Origin: JALZAQ01 sp038253885
GTDB taxonomy: Bacteria; Gemmatimonadota; Gemmatimonadetes; Gemmatimonadales; Gemmatimonadaceae
Reading direction: 5' to 3'
NCBI GenBank assembly: GCA_038253885.1
Contig: JBBSGP010000017.1
Coordinates: 1-64,000, forward strand
DNA: 64,000 nt
Below the pieces are notes generated by a model, which had not been told where the DNA came from, made no database searches, and worked only from the letters and a program-made list of their open reading frames with translations. The stretch's first letter is position 1. Each line of letters starts with the position of its first letter. A program made the position numbers and the translations under genes. Below, piece after piece: positions 1 through 7,659 of this stretch.

Positions 1-229
1 GCTCGTCGGGCTCCGTCCTCGCCTTCAGGTAATCCACCCAGCCCAAGCGACGGGCTCGTCCGCCTGCTCGTCTTCGGCTCACAAAATCGCATCGACGAGC
101 AACGCGTTCGAAATCACCGCTATTTCAGCAGCCTGCTAGAGCGGTGATGAGGACGACGCCCGCGCCAGTAACGAACTGCGAATGGAGAGGACGCATGCAG
201 GCTTAACCTCCGCGATACTTGTTTGTCTG

Positions 230-441
230 AGAGGTATCGCGCGGGAGACGCCACGCTGATCTAACGGTGCCCACCTCTCGCCGCTTGCTCGCCGCGGGGA
301 AGCCGAAGAAGCTCGCGCTCGTCGCCTGCATGCGGAAACTGCTCAGAATCCTCAACGTCATGGTCCGCACCGCGCAGCCGTGGTCCACCGATGCGACCTC
401 GCCGCACTCATTCCCGCTTGACCTTCAAGACAGTTGCTAAC
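230..441 (+). pseudogene. IS110-family transposase, C-terminal remnant
   Basis: Read on the + strand, the stretch ending at the TAA at 439-441 encodes the typical end of an IS110/IS116 transposase: a LLAAGKPKKLALVACMRKLL-like segment, then ILNVMVR and a terminal LDLQDSC. In intact elements this is the C-terminal domain with the catalytic serine. Here everything upstream is missing, and bases 230-260 only loosely resemble the family (RGRRH). No intact start or full element is present, so this is a dead fragment. Family assignment is from motif memory, not a search. Confidence 0.7.
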
Positions 442-802
442 GCCGACGAGGGGGGGGGGGATGCGAGCGCGGACCGGGACGGGAGGCGTGGTGCCGGCCG
501 TCGGCCGCCCGCTGTTGCACCGACGAGAGGCAGGCCGCAAGCACCGCCTCGAGCGCCTCGATGCCGTCATCCGTCGCCTCGAGAAAGAGGTCGCTCAACA
601 CCGTTTCGGCTCGCTGCAGCTGTCGCACCAGCGCCGTGGCCAATGCCTGGGAGGGAAGCGTTCCACACTCCTTGGGAGCGGCGCGGTTTCCCCCCGGCCG
701 CCGAAAGACGGTGACGCCACCTCCCTTGGCGGGCTGCAGAAAGTAGGGAGATTTGTCGCGTCGAGGGGCGGGTATTCTGTCGCGGCTGGTGCGCTCGGGC
801 AT
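437..802 (-). CDS. Possible small hypothetical protein
   Basis: A 121-residue reading frame with an ATG at 802-800. The middle (about residues 50-100) looks like a genuine helical protein (QALATALVRQLQRAETVL...). The end is Pro/Arg-rich and runs into an 11-base G tract at 450-460, which looks like noise. There is no clear ribosome binding site and competing frames exist on the + strand. It matches no family I recognise. Bases 1-229 and 803-960 hold nothing else I can support. Confidence 0.25.
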   Translation of the reverse strand: MPERTSRDRIPAPRRDKSPYFLQPAKGGGVTVFRRPGGNRAAPKECGTLPSQALATALVRQLQRAETVLSDLFLEATDDGIEALEAVLAACLSSVQQRAADGRHHASRPGPRSHPPPPRRR

Positions 803-973
803 GGATACGGCCGTCGGAAGTGGCGTCTCTGTCGCGCTCGCCTGGAAGATGTAACACGACGCGCCGTTCACCAAGATGTGGGCGCCGGGTTCTCGCGGGC
901 CGGGCCGAGCGGAGAGCCGGGCGGACCACCCGATGATTCCTGATCTGTGGCTTCCCCACCAGAGGAGGTTGTC

Positions 974-1543
974 GTGTCCGATGTCGCTGCGCTGTGGCTC
1001 CCGATCGTCGTGTCCGCGATCCTCGTGTTTCTCGCGAGCTCCATCATCCATATGCTGTCGCCGTGGCACAAGAGCGACTACCCGAAGCTGCAGAACGAGG
1101 AGGCCGTGCTGGAGGCGCTCCGCCCGCTGGCCATACCTCCGGGCGACTACATGATGCCTCGTCCGTCGAGCCGAGCGGAGATGCGCACACCGGAATTTGC
1201 CGAGCGCATGAAGCGAGGTCCGGTGGTGGTGTTCACCGTCATGCCGAGTGGTGGAACATCGATGGCACGCAGTCTCGGGCTCTGGTTCCTCTACTGCCTC
1301 GTCGTGAGTGCGTTTGCCGCGCTCGTCGCTGGACGAATGGTGCCCCCTCACGGCGCTTCACACCAGGGTATCTTCAAGCTCGTGTCCGTCGTCGCGTTCG
1401 TCGGCTACTCGCTCGCGCTCTGGCAGTTGTCCATCTGGTATAGTCGAGCCTGGAGCACGACGATCAAGGCGACGGTAGACGGGCTGATCTATGCGCTCCT
1501 GACGGGCGCCGCGTTCACCCATCTGTGGCATCTCTGGCGCTGA
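974..1543 (+). CDS. Conserved four-TM membrane protein, function unknown
   Basis: A 189-residue protein with four hydrophobic segments: near the N-terminus (LWLPIVVSAILVFLASSII), around residues 95-120, around 135-155, and at the C-terminus. The GTG at 974 is chosen because AGAGGAGG lies just upstream at 961-968; an upstream ATG at 947 lacks such a site. A soluble stretch after TM1 (HKSDYPKLQNEEAVLEAL, then PPGDYMMPRPSS) resembles a family of hypothetical inner-membrane proteins found in Gemmatimonadota and Acidobacteria. No catalytic motif is visible. It is followed 74 bases later by a second small membrane protein, probably in the same operon. Confidence 0.75.
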   Translation: MSDVAALWLPIVVSAILVFLASSIIHMLSPWHKSDYPKLQNEEAVLEALRPLAIPPGDYMMPRPSSRAEMRTPEFAERMKRGPVVVFTVMPSGGTSMARSLGLWFLYCLVVSAFAALVAGRMVPPHGASHQGIFKLVSVVAFVGYSLALWQLSIWYSRAWSTTIKATVDGLIYALLTGAAFTHLWHLWR

Positions 1544-1617
1544 GAGCGCCCGCGCTCGGAGCCAGTAGGTGGGTCTGGCTCGGTTTCCCTCCCAACGCTC
1601 TCAGGCAAGGAGGAGTC

Positions 1618-2037
1618 GTGGAACGTCTCGTCCCCCAGCTCTATGGGTACACGGTGTGTCTCGTGACGCTGCTCTGGGCTCTGACGAGGGTGGTCGCGCT
1701 CGTCGACAATACGGCCGCCCTGTCGGCGCCGGAGCTGCGCACGGGCACGCTTGGATGGGACGAGCCCTCGGTGAGCTCCTTCGAGGCGTTCCGGGCGACC
1801 TACGAGCGATCCCGCCGCGTTGGAGCACCCGACTCCCAGCGGGCACCGGCGGACACCGTCGCGGAGTCGGTGCTACGCCGGCGGTACGAGGCGCTGCGCG
1901 CGGATCACGTGCACCGAGTTCGCTTCGAGTCGGGGCGCGAGATCATCAAGAGCATCCTGTCGCTGGTCATCGCCGCCACGATCTTCGTGTGGCATTGGCG
2001 GTGGCTGCGCAGACGCGCCGTCACGCCGGCGGTCTGA
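1618..2037 (+). CDS. Small two-TM membrane protein, function unknown
   Basis: A 140-residue protein. The GTG at 1618 is preferred because CAAGGAGG lies directly upstream (about 1606-1613). One hydrophobic helix is near the N-terminus (YGYTVCLVTLLWALTRVVALV) and one near the C-terminus (IIKSILSLVIAATIFVWHW), followed by a basic tail. Between them is a soluble region with SSFEAFRATYERSRR and a second conserved-looking block, LRRRYEALRADHVHRVRFES. The arrangement suggests both termini on the same side with a soluble middle. Its pairing with the upstream four-TM protein suggests a common, unknown role. Confidence 0.7.
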   Translation: MERLVPQLYGYTVCLVTLLWALTRVVALVDNTAALSAPELRTGTLGWDEPSVSSFEAFRATYERSRRVGAPDSQRAPADTVAESVLRRRYEALRADHVHRVRFESGREIIKSILSLVIAATIFVWHWRWLRRRAVTPAV

Positions 2038-2048
2038 TCGCGTGAGCC

Positions 2049-2243
2049 TCAGGTCGCGGCTTGCTGCTTGGTGCGCTGGCGGCGCCGCGCGGCCGCGGCT
2101 TTGAGCTGCCGCTCGGCACTCGGCTTCACGTAGAAGCGATGCCGCCGCAGATCCTTCAGGATCCCCGCGCGGAGCATCTTGCGCTTGAACGCCTTGAGCG
2201 CCCAATCGAGGCGATCGCCTTCATCGAGTGTGATCTCGACCAT
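2049..2243 (-). CDS. rpsU: 30S ribosomal protein bS21
   Basis: A 64-residue basic protein that binds the small ribosomal subunit and takes part in translation initiation. Family features are visible: VEITLDEGDRLDWALKAFKRK, a central RAGILKDLRRHRFYVKPS, and an Arg/Lys/Ala-rich C-terminal helix. Length fits the family. The gene sits alone on the minus strand with its own promoter at 2369-2341 and a hairpin plus T-run in the leader. No good Shine-Dalgarno sequence precedes the ATG (the region reads CCGGATGTCAC), which is notable because S21 lies near the anti-SD region of 16S rRNA. Confidence 0.93.
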   Translation of the reverse strand: MVEITLDEGDRLDWALKAFKRKMLRAGILKDLRRHRFYVKPSAERQLKAAAARRRQRTKQQAAT

Positions 2244-2254
2244 GTGACATCCGG

Positions 2255-2290
2255 AAAAAAGGAACGGGACCGGCCGTGGGCCTGATCCCG
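2255..2290 (-). terminator. Intrinsic-terminator-like hairpin in the rpsU leader
   Basis: On the minus strand CGGGA (2290-2286) pairs with TCCCG (2269-2265), with an inner GGCC/GGCC pairing, followed by TTCC and a run of six T (2260-2255). This has the form of a Rho-independent terminator. It lies after the rpsU promoter and only 12 bases before the rpsU start, so it may act as an attenuator as well as terminating desaturase transcripts. Confidence 0.6.
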
Positions 2291-2340
2291 GGCATACCCG
2301 CTAGTGGAGAGCACGGCGCGGCAACGCGCAGCACTCAGAG

Positions 2341-2369
2341 ATCGTAGCCCGATTCGCGCGCGCTGTCAA
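2341..2369 (-). promoter_or_regulatory. Sigma70-type promoter for rpsU
   Basis: On the minus strand there is a perfect -35 TTGACA (2369-2364), a 17-base spacer and a -10 TACGAT (2346-2341). The -35 overlaps the stop codon of the upstream desaturase gene. Transcription would start near 2335, giving a leader of about 90 bases that contains the terminator-like hairpin. Confidence 0.75.
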
Positions 2370-3430
2370 TGAACGAGGGCATCGTCGAAGCCGGTCATGC
2401 GGCGCCCCTCCTCGTCCCACAGCTTGAGCGAGATCGTGCGAAAACTCTGGCGAAAGCCGAGCACGGGCCCGCACTGGAACTCGGGATTCTCGCGGTAACA
2501 CTTCGCCAGATTGAAGCTCGCGATCCGGGGGTCGAAATGGTGAATGTGGTGCACACCGATGTTGCCGGTCACCCACGCCAGCAGGCGCGGGAGGCGGTAG
2601 TAGGAGCTGCCGTACAGCGCCGCTGTCGCATAGTCCCACTGCTGATGCCCCGCCCAATACGTGTCCTCGAACTGGTGCTGCACATAGAAAAGCCAGATCC
2701 CGGCCGCGCCGGCGAGGAAGAAAACCGGCAGGTAAACGAGCAGTAGAGCGCGGACGCCGAACAACGCGACCAGAGCGAATGTCGCCAGGAGTAGGGTGGC
2801 GTTGGTCGCGTGGACACTCGCGTCCCCCTTCGGTCCCTTCGATGCGCCCTGTGGAAGGCGCCGCGAGTTCACGACGATATAGAGTGGCCCCAGGCCGAAC
2901 ATCACCAGCGGGTTGCGGAAGAGCCGGTACTTCAATCGCTCGCGCGGCGTCAGCTCCCGGTACTCGCGCACCGTGAGCGTACGCACATCGCCATGACCGC
3001 GGCGATCCAGGTCGCCCGACGCGGCGTGATGCAGGGCGTGGTCACGGCGCCATTGGCCGAAGGGAGTGAAAGTGAGCACACCGGTGATGAAGCCGACGAA
3101 ATCGTTGAGGCCGCGCGACGGCAGAAAGGACCCGTGCGCGCAGTCGTGCATGATCACGAAGGTGCGGAGGAGAAAGCCGGCGGCGATCGGCGCCACGAGG
3201 AGTGCGGCGATCGGATGCGTGTCGATGGCTCGATACATGACGCTCAGCAGGACCACCAGCGGGATCAGCGTCAACGCGAGCTGTATCAGTCCGCTCGCGG
3301 CACGTCTCGTGTGATAGCGCGCGGCGATGCTCCGCCACGCATGCGCGGCGTCCGGACGCACCGGCGGTATCGGCGGTGGCTGTGCCGCGGATAGCGAGTC
3401 GCTCGCGCGATCGGTCAGGAGCACCGGCAT
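2366..3430 (-). CDS. Membrane fatty acid desaturase
   Basis: A 354-residue integral membrane di-iron desaturase that would introduce double bonds into membrane lipid acyl chains. All three histidine boxes are visible: HDCAH (about residues 95-99), HALHH (about 130) and HHIHH (about 300). Hydrophobic pairs (LIQLALTLIPLVVLL, IAALLVAPIAAGFLL and others) form the membrane helices. The ATG at 3430 is preferred over the in-frame GTG at 3436 because GAGG lies five bases upstream. A 16-base palindrome at 3451-3466 sits immediately upstream, suggesting repressor control. The substrate and double-bond position cannot be told from sequence. Confidence 0.88.
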   Translation of the reverse strand: MPVLLTDRASDSLSAAQPPPIPPVRPDAAHAWRSIAARYHTRRAASGLIQLALTLIPLVVLLSVMYRAIDTHPIAALLVAPIAAGFLLRTFVIMHDCAHGSFLPSRGLNDFVGFITGVLTFTPFGQWRRDHALHHAASGDLDRRGHGDVRTLTVREYRELTPRERLKYRLFRNPLVMFGLGPLYIVVNSRRLPQGASKGPKGDASVHATNATLLLATFALVALFGVRALLLVYLPVFFLAGAAGIWLFYVQHQFEDTYWAGHQQWDYATAALYGSSYYRLPRLLAWVTGNIGVHHIHHFDPRIASFNLAKCYRENPEFQCGPVLGFRQSFRTISLKLWDEEGRRMTGFDDALVH

Positions 3431-3450
3431 CAGCACCTCGGGAAGTCTTA

Positions 3451-3466
3451 TGTACGATAGCGTACA
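3451..3466. promoter_or_regulatory. Palindromic operator upstream of the desaturase
   Basis: TGTACG, a four-base ATAG spacer, then CGTACA: a perfect 6-4-6 inverted repeat, 14 bases before the GTG and 20 bases before the preferred ATG of the desaturase. Size and symmetry resemble TetR-family sites that control desaturase genes (for example DesT/FabR types). No tetR-like gene is adjacent. Confidence 0.5.
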
Positions 3467-3599
3467 CGCATCGAAGCCTACGGCTGGACGCGCCGCGAGT
3501 CAATGAAGGAGGCTCCAGTCGATCGAGGAACCGTGGGCCCCGTTTTGCATTAACTTGTGAATGCCCACGACGTGCGCGATTCACGGACGGAGGATACGG

Positions 3600-3851
3600 A
3601 TGACCAGCCCCACGATGGTGCAACTGTGCGGAAAGATAGCGCGCGACTCCGATGAACATGTGCGGTCCATCGGACAGCGCTGCCTTCGGGACTACGATGA
3701 GTTCTCGGGTCTCAAGTACGCGCGCCTCACGGCGGGGGACGAGCAGCTCATTCTCTCGGCGGCGCTCTCCGCGCACGCGAGCAAGGATGCGTCGCGTGGC
3801 GATCTGCTGGATGAGCTGTCGCTGCTCATCCGCGCAACGCGCGCGGGCTGA
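3600..3851 (+). CDS. Small hypothetical protein
   Basis: An 83-residue soluble protein. The ATG at 3600 is chosen because CGGAGG lies at 3588-3593; a longer frame from 3561 has no such site. It is rich in charged residues and predicted helices (ARDSDEHVRSIGQRCLRDYDEF, then SRGDLLDELSLLIRATRA). No signal peptide, membrane helix or catalytic motif is visible. It ends just before the oppositely oriented mazG. I do not recognise the family. Confidence 0.55.
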   Translation: MTSPTMVQLCGKIARDSDEHVRSIGQRCLRDYDEFSGLKYARLTAGDEQLILSAALSAHASKDASRGDLLDELSLLIRATRAG

Positions 3852-3857
3852 TTCGCC

Positions 3858-4661
3858 TCAGGGGCGCGAGATCTCGCGCCGCTTCACCTCGTCCCAGAGC
3901 AGGTCCAGCTCGTCGAGTTTCGCCTCTCCCATCACCAGCCCGCGCTCGGCCGCCAGACCTTCGACGCCTTCGAAGCGCCGCACGAACTTCTCATTGGCGC
4001 GGTCGAGTGCGACAGCCGCGTGGACCCCGGCCTTGCGGCAGAGATTGACGCAGGCGAAGAGCAGGTCGCCGAGCTCCGCCTCGATCGCACGCTGATCCTC
4101 TCCGGACGGCGCCGGCTCGCCGCTCTTCTCCTCATTCACGGGCAGCGCCCGGCCGGCCAGGAGATCGCGCACTTCGGATAGCTCCTCGACGACCTTCTGT
4201 GCCGGACCATCGGTGTCGCTCCAATCGAACCCGACCCCGGCCGCTCGCTCCTGCAACCGGTGGGCTCGATGCAGCGACGGCAGTCCGCTCGGAAGCCCGT
4301 CGGCCAGCGATTTCCGGGAGCTCGCCTTCATCGTCTCCCAGGGAACCCGCTCTCCCGCGCCGAAGAGATGCGGATGGCGACGCCTCATCTTGCCGACCAT
4401 GGCACCCGCGACGTCGCCGACGTCGAACTCGCGCGCCTCTTCCGCGATCACGGAATGAAAGAGCACCTGGAGCAGAATGTCGCCGAGCTCATCTCGCGTC
4501 GCCGCCACGTCGGCCGACCGGAGGGCCTCATCGAGCTCGTGGGCTTCCTCGATGAGGTAGGGCCGCAGGGAGTCGTGCGTCTGGCGCGCATCCCACTCGC
4601 AGCGGACGCGAAGATCGCGCATCATTGCGAGCGCATCTTGCAGCGTGGCTTTGTCTTCCAT
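3858..4661 (-). CDS. mazG: MazG-type nucleoside triphosphate pyrophosphohydrolase
   Basis: A 267-residue enzyme that hydrolyses (d)NTPs to NMP and PPi, limiting misincorporation of aberrant nucleotides. It has the tandem helical metal-binding repeats of full-length MazG: EEAHELDEAL followed by RDELGDILLQVLFHS in the N-terminal half, and VEELSEVRDLL with EAELGDLLFACVNLCRKAG in the C-terminal half. Length matches the usual about 260. The ATG at 4661 is preceded by GGAGG and follows the usual MxDK... start. It is transcribed divergently from alr with only 46 bases between the two starts. Confidence 0.9.
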   Translation of the reverse strand: MEDKATLQDALAMMRDLRVRCEWDARQTHDSLRPYLIEEAHELDEALRSADVAATRDELGDILLQVLFHSVIAEEAREFDVGDVAGAMVGKMRRRHPHLFGAGERVPWETMKASSRKSLADGLPSGLPSLHRAHRLQERAAGVGFDWSDTDGPAQKVVEELSEVRDLLAGRALPVNEEKSGEPAPSGEDQRAIEAELGDLLFACVNLCRKAGVHAAVALDRANEKFVRRFEGVEGLAAERGLVMGEAKLDELDLLWDEVKRREISRP

Positions 4662-4707
4662 AATCCTCCGGGGCCGGTATTCTACCCGCGCGACGAATAA
4701 TGCGTCA

Positions 4708-5802
4708 ATGCACACGCAGCTGACACGCGCCTGGGTCGACGTCGATCTGGGCGCGTTACGCCACAATGGCGCGCTGCTCTCCCGGCTTGCCCAAGCGCCG
4801 CTTCTGCCGATGGTGAAGGCCAATGCCTATGGCCTCGGCGCGGTGCCGGTGGCTCGTGCTCTCGAAGCGCTCGACCCGTGGGGATTCGGCGTGGCCACCG
4901 TAGACGAGGGCATCGAGCTACGCGATGCGGGCATCTCTCGCCCGGTCGTCGTCTTCACGTCTCTCACCCGCGCCGAGCTTCCAGCGGCCTTTCGCGCGCG
5001 GCTCACCCCGACGCTCGCCGTCTCGGAGGACATCGCCGCCTGGTGGTCGCTCGGTGACGGACGAGCGGCCTGGTGGCTCGACATCGACACGGGGATGAAC
5101 CGCGCGGGTGTGAGGTGGGATGCGATCGATCGCGTCGCCGAGGCCGTGCGCCGATCTCCACCCCAGAGCGCGTTCACCCACTTTCACTCCTCGGAGCGCA
5201 ACGATGGTAGCGTGGCCGAGCAGGAGGAGCGCTTCCGGCGTGCGGTCGAACGGCTTCCGGTCCGGCCCGACCTGCTTCACACCGATAACTCGGCGGCGAT
5301 CGTGCGGCGGGATCGGTCGCCCTGGAGTCTCGTCAGGCCGGGTCTCTTTCTCTACGGTGTCGGAAGTGGATCGGATGGCGGAGCGCGCGTCGAGCCCGAG
5401 CCCGTGGTGGCGCTCCGAGCCCGAATCGTCGAGCTGCACACCGTACCTGACGGCGAGACGGTGAGCTACTCCGCCGCGTATCGTGCCGTCGGCGAGCGCT
5501 GCATCGCGACGTTGGCGGTCGGCTATGCGGACGGCTACCGGCGCGCGCTCTCATGCCGGGGCAGCGCGATCGTCTCGGGACGGATGTCGCCCGTGGCGGG
5601 AGTGGTCACCATGGACATGACGATGCTCGATGTCACCGGCATCCCCTGCGCGGTGGGGGATGTGGCGACGCTCATCGGGTCGGACGGAGACGCCCGACTC
5701 GACGCGGCGGATGTCGCCCGCGCGGCCGACACCGTCGCGTACGAGCTCTTCACCGGGCTGGGGGCGCGGCTCCCGCGCGTGTACTCCGGCGCCGCATCGT
5801 GA
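4708..5802 (+). CDS. alr: Alanine racemase
   Basis: A 364-residue PLP enzyme interconverting L- and D-alanine for peptidoglycan. The PLP-binding lysine is Lys37 in MVKANAYGLG; the catalytic tyrosine region (SYSAAYRA) is present about two thirds along, and the C-terminal beta-domain contains VDMTMLDVT-like MDMTMLDVTG. Length fits the family. It starts at the ATG at 4708, right after the divergent mazG promoter region, and its stop overlaps the GTG of deoB, so the two are probably translationally coupled. It heads the long + strand block. Confidence 0.95.
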   Translation: MHTQLTRAWVDVDLGALRHNGALLSRLAQAPLLPMVKANAYGLGAVPVARALEALDPWGFGVATVDEGIELRDAGISRPVVVFTSLTRAELPAAFRARLTPTLAVSEDIAAWWSLGDGRAAWWLDIDTGMNRAGVRWDAIDRVAEAVRRSPPQSAFTHFHSSERNDGSVAEQEERFRRAVERLPVRPDLLHTDNSAAIVRRDRSPWSLVRPGLFLYGVGSGSDGGARVEPEPVVALRARIVELHTVPDGETVSYSAAYRAVGERCIATLAVGYADGYRRALSCRGSAIVSGRMSPVAGVVTMDMTMLDVTGIPCAVGDVATLIGSDGDARLDAADVARAADTVAYELFTGLGARLPRVYSGAAS

Positions 5803-6968
5803 GCCGTCGCGCGGTGGTCATCGTCCTCGATGGCGTGGGCGTCGGCGCCGCGCCGGACGCCGCGACCTACGGGGACGAGGGCAGCAATACTCTCGGCCAC
5901 GTCGCCCTCGCTGTCGGCGGGGCCCGGCTGCCGAACCTGGAGTGGGCCGGGCTCGGACGGCTGGCCGACGTCGCGGGCGTCGTCCCCGTTGCCGAGCCCG
6001 CAGCGGCGTGGGGACGCATGCGACCGGCATCGGCCGGAAAGGACAGCATCTCGGGGCACTGGGAGATCGCGGGAATACATCTCGATCGTCCCTTCCCGAC
6101 GTATCCCGCCGGCTTTCCCGCGGGCGTGGTGGCGGAGTTCGAGGCGATGTCCGGCCGGCGGGTCATCGGCAATGTCGCCGGCAGCGGCACCGACATCATC
6201 GCGCGCTTCGGCCGGCAGCACGAGAGCTCGGGGGCCTGGATCCTCTACACCTCGGCGGACTCCGTCTTCCAGCTGGCGGCTCACGAGCGGGTCATCGCGC
6301 TCGATGAGCTCTACCACGCCTGTGGCCAGGCTCGCGCGTTGCTGGTGGCGCCGCACGATGTCTCTCGTGTCATCGCGCGCCCGTTCATCGGCCGGGACGG
6401 TGCTTACGCGCGCACCGCCAATCGGCGTGATTTCTCCATCGCTCCTCCCGGCGAGACGCTGCTCGATGCACTGGAGGCCGCCGGCATTCCGCGACGCGGC
6501 GTCGGAAAGGTAGATGATCTGTTCGCCGGCCGCGGCATCAGATCCACGCACACCGCCGACAACGACGAAGGTCTCGCCGCCATTCGGCAAGCCCTTCGCG
6601 AGATGGACAGTGGGCTGCTGTTCGCGAACCTTGTAGATTTCGATCAGCTCTGGGGGCACCGAAACGATGTCGCGGGGTTTTACGAAGGGCTCCGCGCGTT
6701 CGACCGCTCGCTGCCGGCGCTGCTCCATGACCTCACCGAGGACGATGTGCTCTTTCTGACGGCCGATCACGGCAACGATCCGACGACCGCCGGCACCGAT
6801 CACGCGCGCGAGTGCGTGCCCCTGCTGGCCCTCGGCGCGCGCGTTCAGGCGGTGCCGCTGGGCGAGCGGACGACATTCTCGGATCTCGGGGCAACCGTGG
6901 CCGAGTGGCTGGGCGTCGATTTCCGGGGACGTGGCACTTCCTTTCTCGAGGCGATGCTCGTCTCGTGA
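5799..6968 (+). CDS. deoB: Phosphopentomutase
   Basis: A 389-residue metal-dependent enzyme of the alkaline-phosphatase superfamily that converts (deoxy)ribose 1-phosphate to (deoxy)ribose 5-phosphate in nucleoside salvage. Visible motifs are VIVLDGVGVGAAPDA at the N-terminus, GKDSISGHWE and the metal ligands LTADHGNDPTT near the C-terminus. The catalytic phospho-acceptor, Thr in the characterised Bacillus enzyme (GKDTxTGHWE), is Ser here. The GTG at 5799 overlaps the alr stop. Directly followed by cdd and eutN, giving a nucleoside-degradation cassette. Confidence 0.94.
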   Translation: MSRRAVVIVLDGVGVGAAPDAATYGDEGSNTLGHVALAVGGARLPNLEWAGLGRLADVAGVVPVAEPAAAWGRMRPASAGKDSISGHWEIAGIHLDRPFPTYPAGFPAGVVAEFEAMSGRRVIGNVAGSGTDIIARFGRQHESSGAWILYTSADSVFQLAAHERVIALDELYHACGQARALLVAPHDVSRVIARPFIGRDGAYARTANRRDFSIAPPGETLLDALEAAGIPRRGVGKVDDLFAGRGIRSTHTADNDEGLAAIRQALREMDSGLLFANLVDFDQLWGHRNDVAGFYEGLRAFDRSLPALLHDLTEDDVLFLTADHGNDPTTAGTDHARECVPLLALGARVQAVPLGERTTFSDLGATVAEWLGVDFRGRGTSFLEAMLVS

Positions 6969-7375
6969 GCGTGCATGCCGGCCCAGAAACGCTCTCCGCG
7001 GCAGCCTTCGAGGTGATGCACCGGGCCTATTCGCCGTACTCGCATTTTCCGGTGGGGGCGGCGCTCGAAGCTGCTGACGGCCGGGTCTTCGTCGGGTGCA
7101 ACGTCGAGAACGCCTCGTTCCCGGGCGGGCTGTGCGCCGAGCGCAGCGCCCTGGCCGCGGCGGTGGCTCATGGTGCCCGGGAGTTCACGCGCCTCGTCAT
7201 CGCGACCGAATCGGATGCGCCGGCGCCGCCCTGCGGGATCTGCCGTCAGATGCTGGCCGAGTTCGCACCCCGCCTGGATGTGCTGAGCTGCACCGCGCGT
7301 GGTGCTCGCTCCTCCTGGAATCTGGCCGAGCTGTTGCCGAACCCCTTCACTCCCCGTTTTCTGGAACACGAATGA
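6965..7375 (+). CDS. cdd: Cytidine deaminase
   Basis: A 136-residue enzyme deaminating (deoxy)cytidine to (deoxy)uridine. The zinc site is intact: CAERSAL (Cys and catalytic Glu) and PCGICRQ (two Cys), with the substrate motif GCNVENASFP. Size matches the tetrameric class. The GTG at 6965 overlaps the deoB stop, and its own TGA overlaps the ATG of the following eutN gene, so deoB-cdd-eutN are very likely one transcript with translational coupling. Confidence 0.95.
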   Translation: MSVHAGPETLSAAAFEVMHRAYSPYSHFPVGAALEAADGRVFVGCNVENASFPGGLCAERSALAAAVAHGAREFTRLVIATESDAPAPPCGICRQMLAEFAPRLDVLSCTARGARSSWNLAELLPNPFTPRFLEHE

Positions 7376-7659
7376 AGCTCGGACGCATCGTCGGCACGGT
7401 GGTGGCGTCGCGAAAGGACGAATCCCTCGAGTCGCTCAAGCTGCTGATCGTCATCAACCTGACGACGGAGTTGAAGCCCGAGGGCGGCTACGTCGTCGCC
7501 GTCGACAGTGTCGGCGCGGGCGTCGGCGAGGTCATCCTGTACGCCACCGGAAGCTCGGCCCGGCAGACGCAACGGACGAAGGATCGCCCGGTCGATGCGG
7601 TCATCATGGCAATCGTCGACAGCTTCGACGTGGATGGAAGAAGTGTCCGACTTGCATAG
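7372..7659 (+). CDS. EutN/CcmL-family microcompartment vertex protein
   Basis: A 95-residue protein of the BMC pentamer family (EutN/CcmL/PduN, PF03319), which caps the vertices of protein-shelled metabolic organelles. Family features: start MKLGRIVGTVVASRKD, the LKLLIV strand, VDSVGAGVGEVILYATGSSAR (the conserved G-S-S-A-R loop), and a closing PVDAVIMAIVDSF. Length is normal. It starts inside the stop of cdd. No hexameric BMC-H shell protein or aldehyde dehydrogenase lies in this window, so the rest of the compartment, if any, is elsewhere. Confidence 0.9.
   Translation: MKLGRIVGTVVASRKDESLESLKLLIVINLTTELKPEGGYVVAVDSVGAGVGEVILYATGSSARQTQRTKDRPVDAVIMAIVDSFDVDGRSVRLA

Noticed and set aside
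803..1351. Long minus-strand frame extending the possible protein at 437-802
   Set aside because: It is antisense to the membrane-protein gene at 974, is His/Arg-rich and has no family resemblance.
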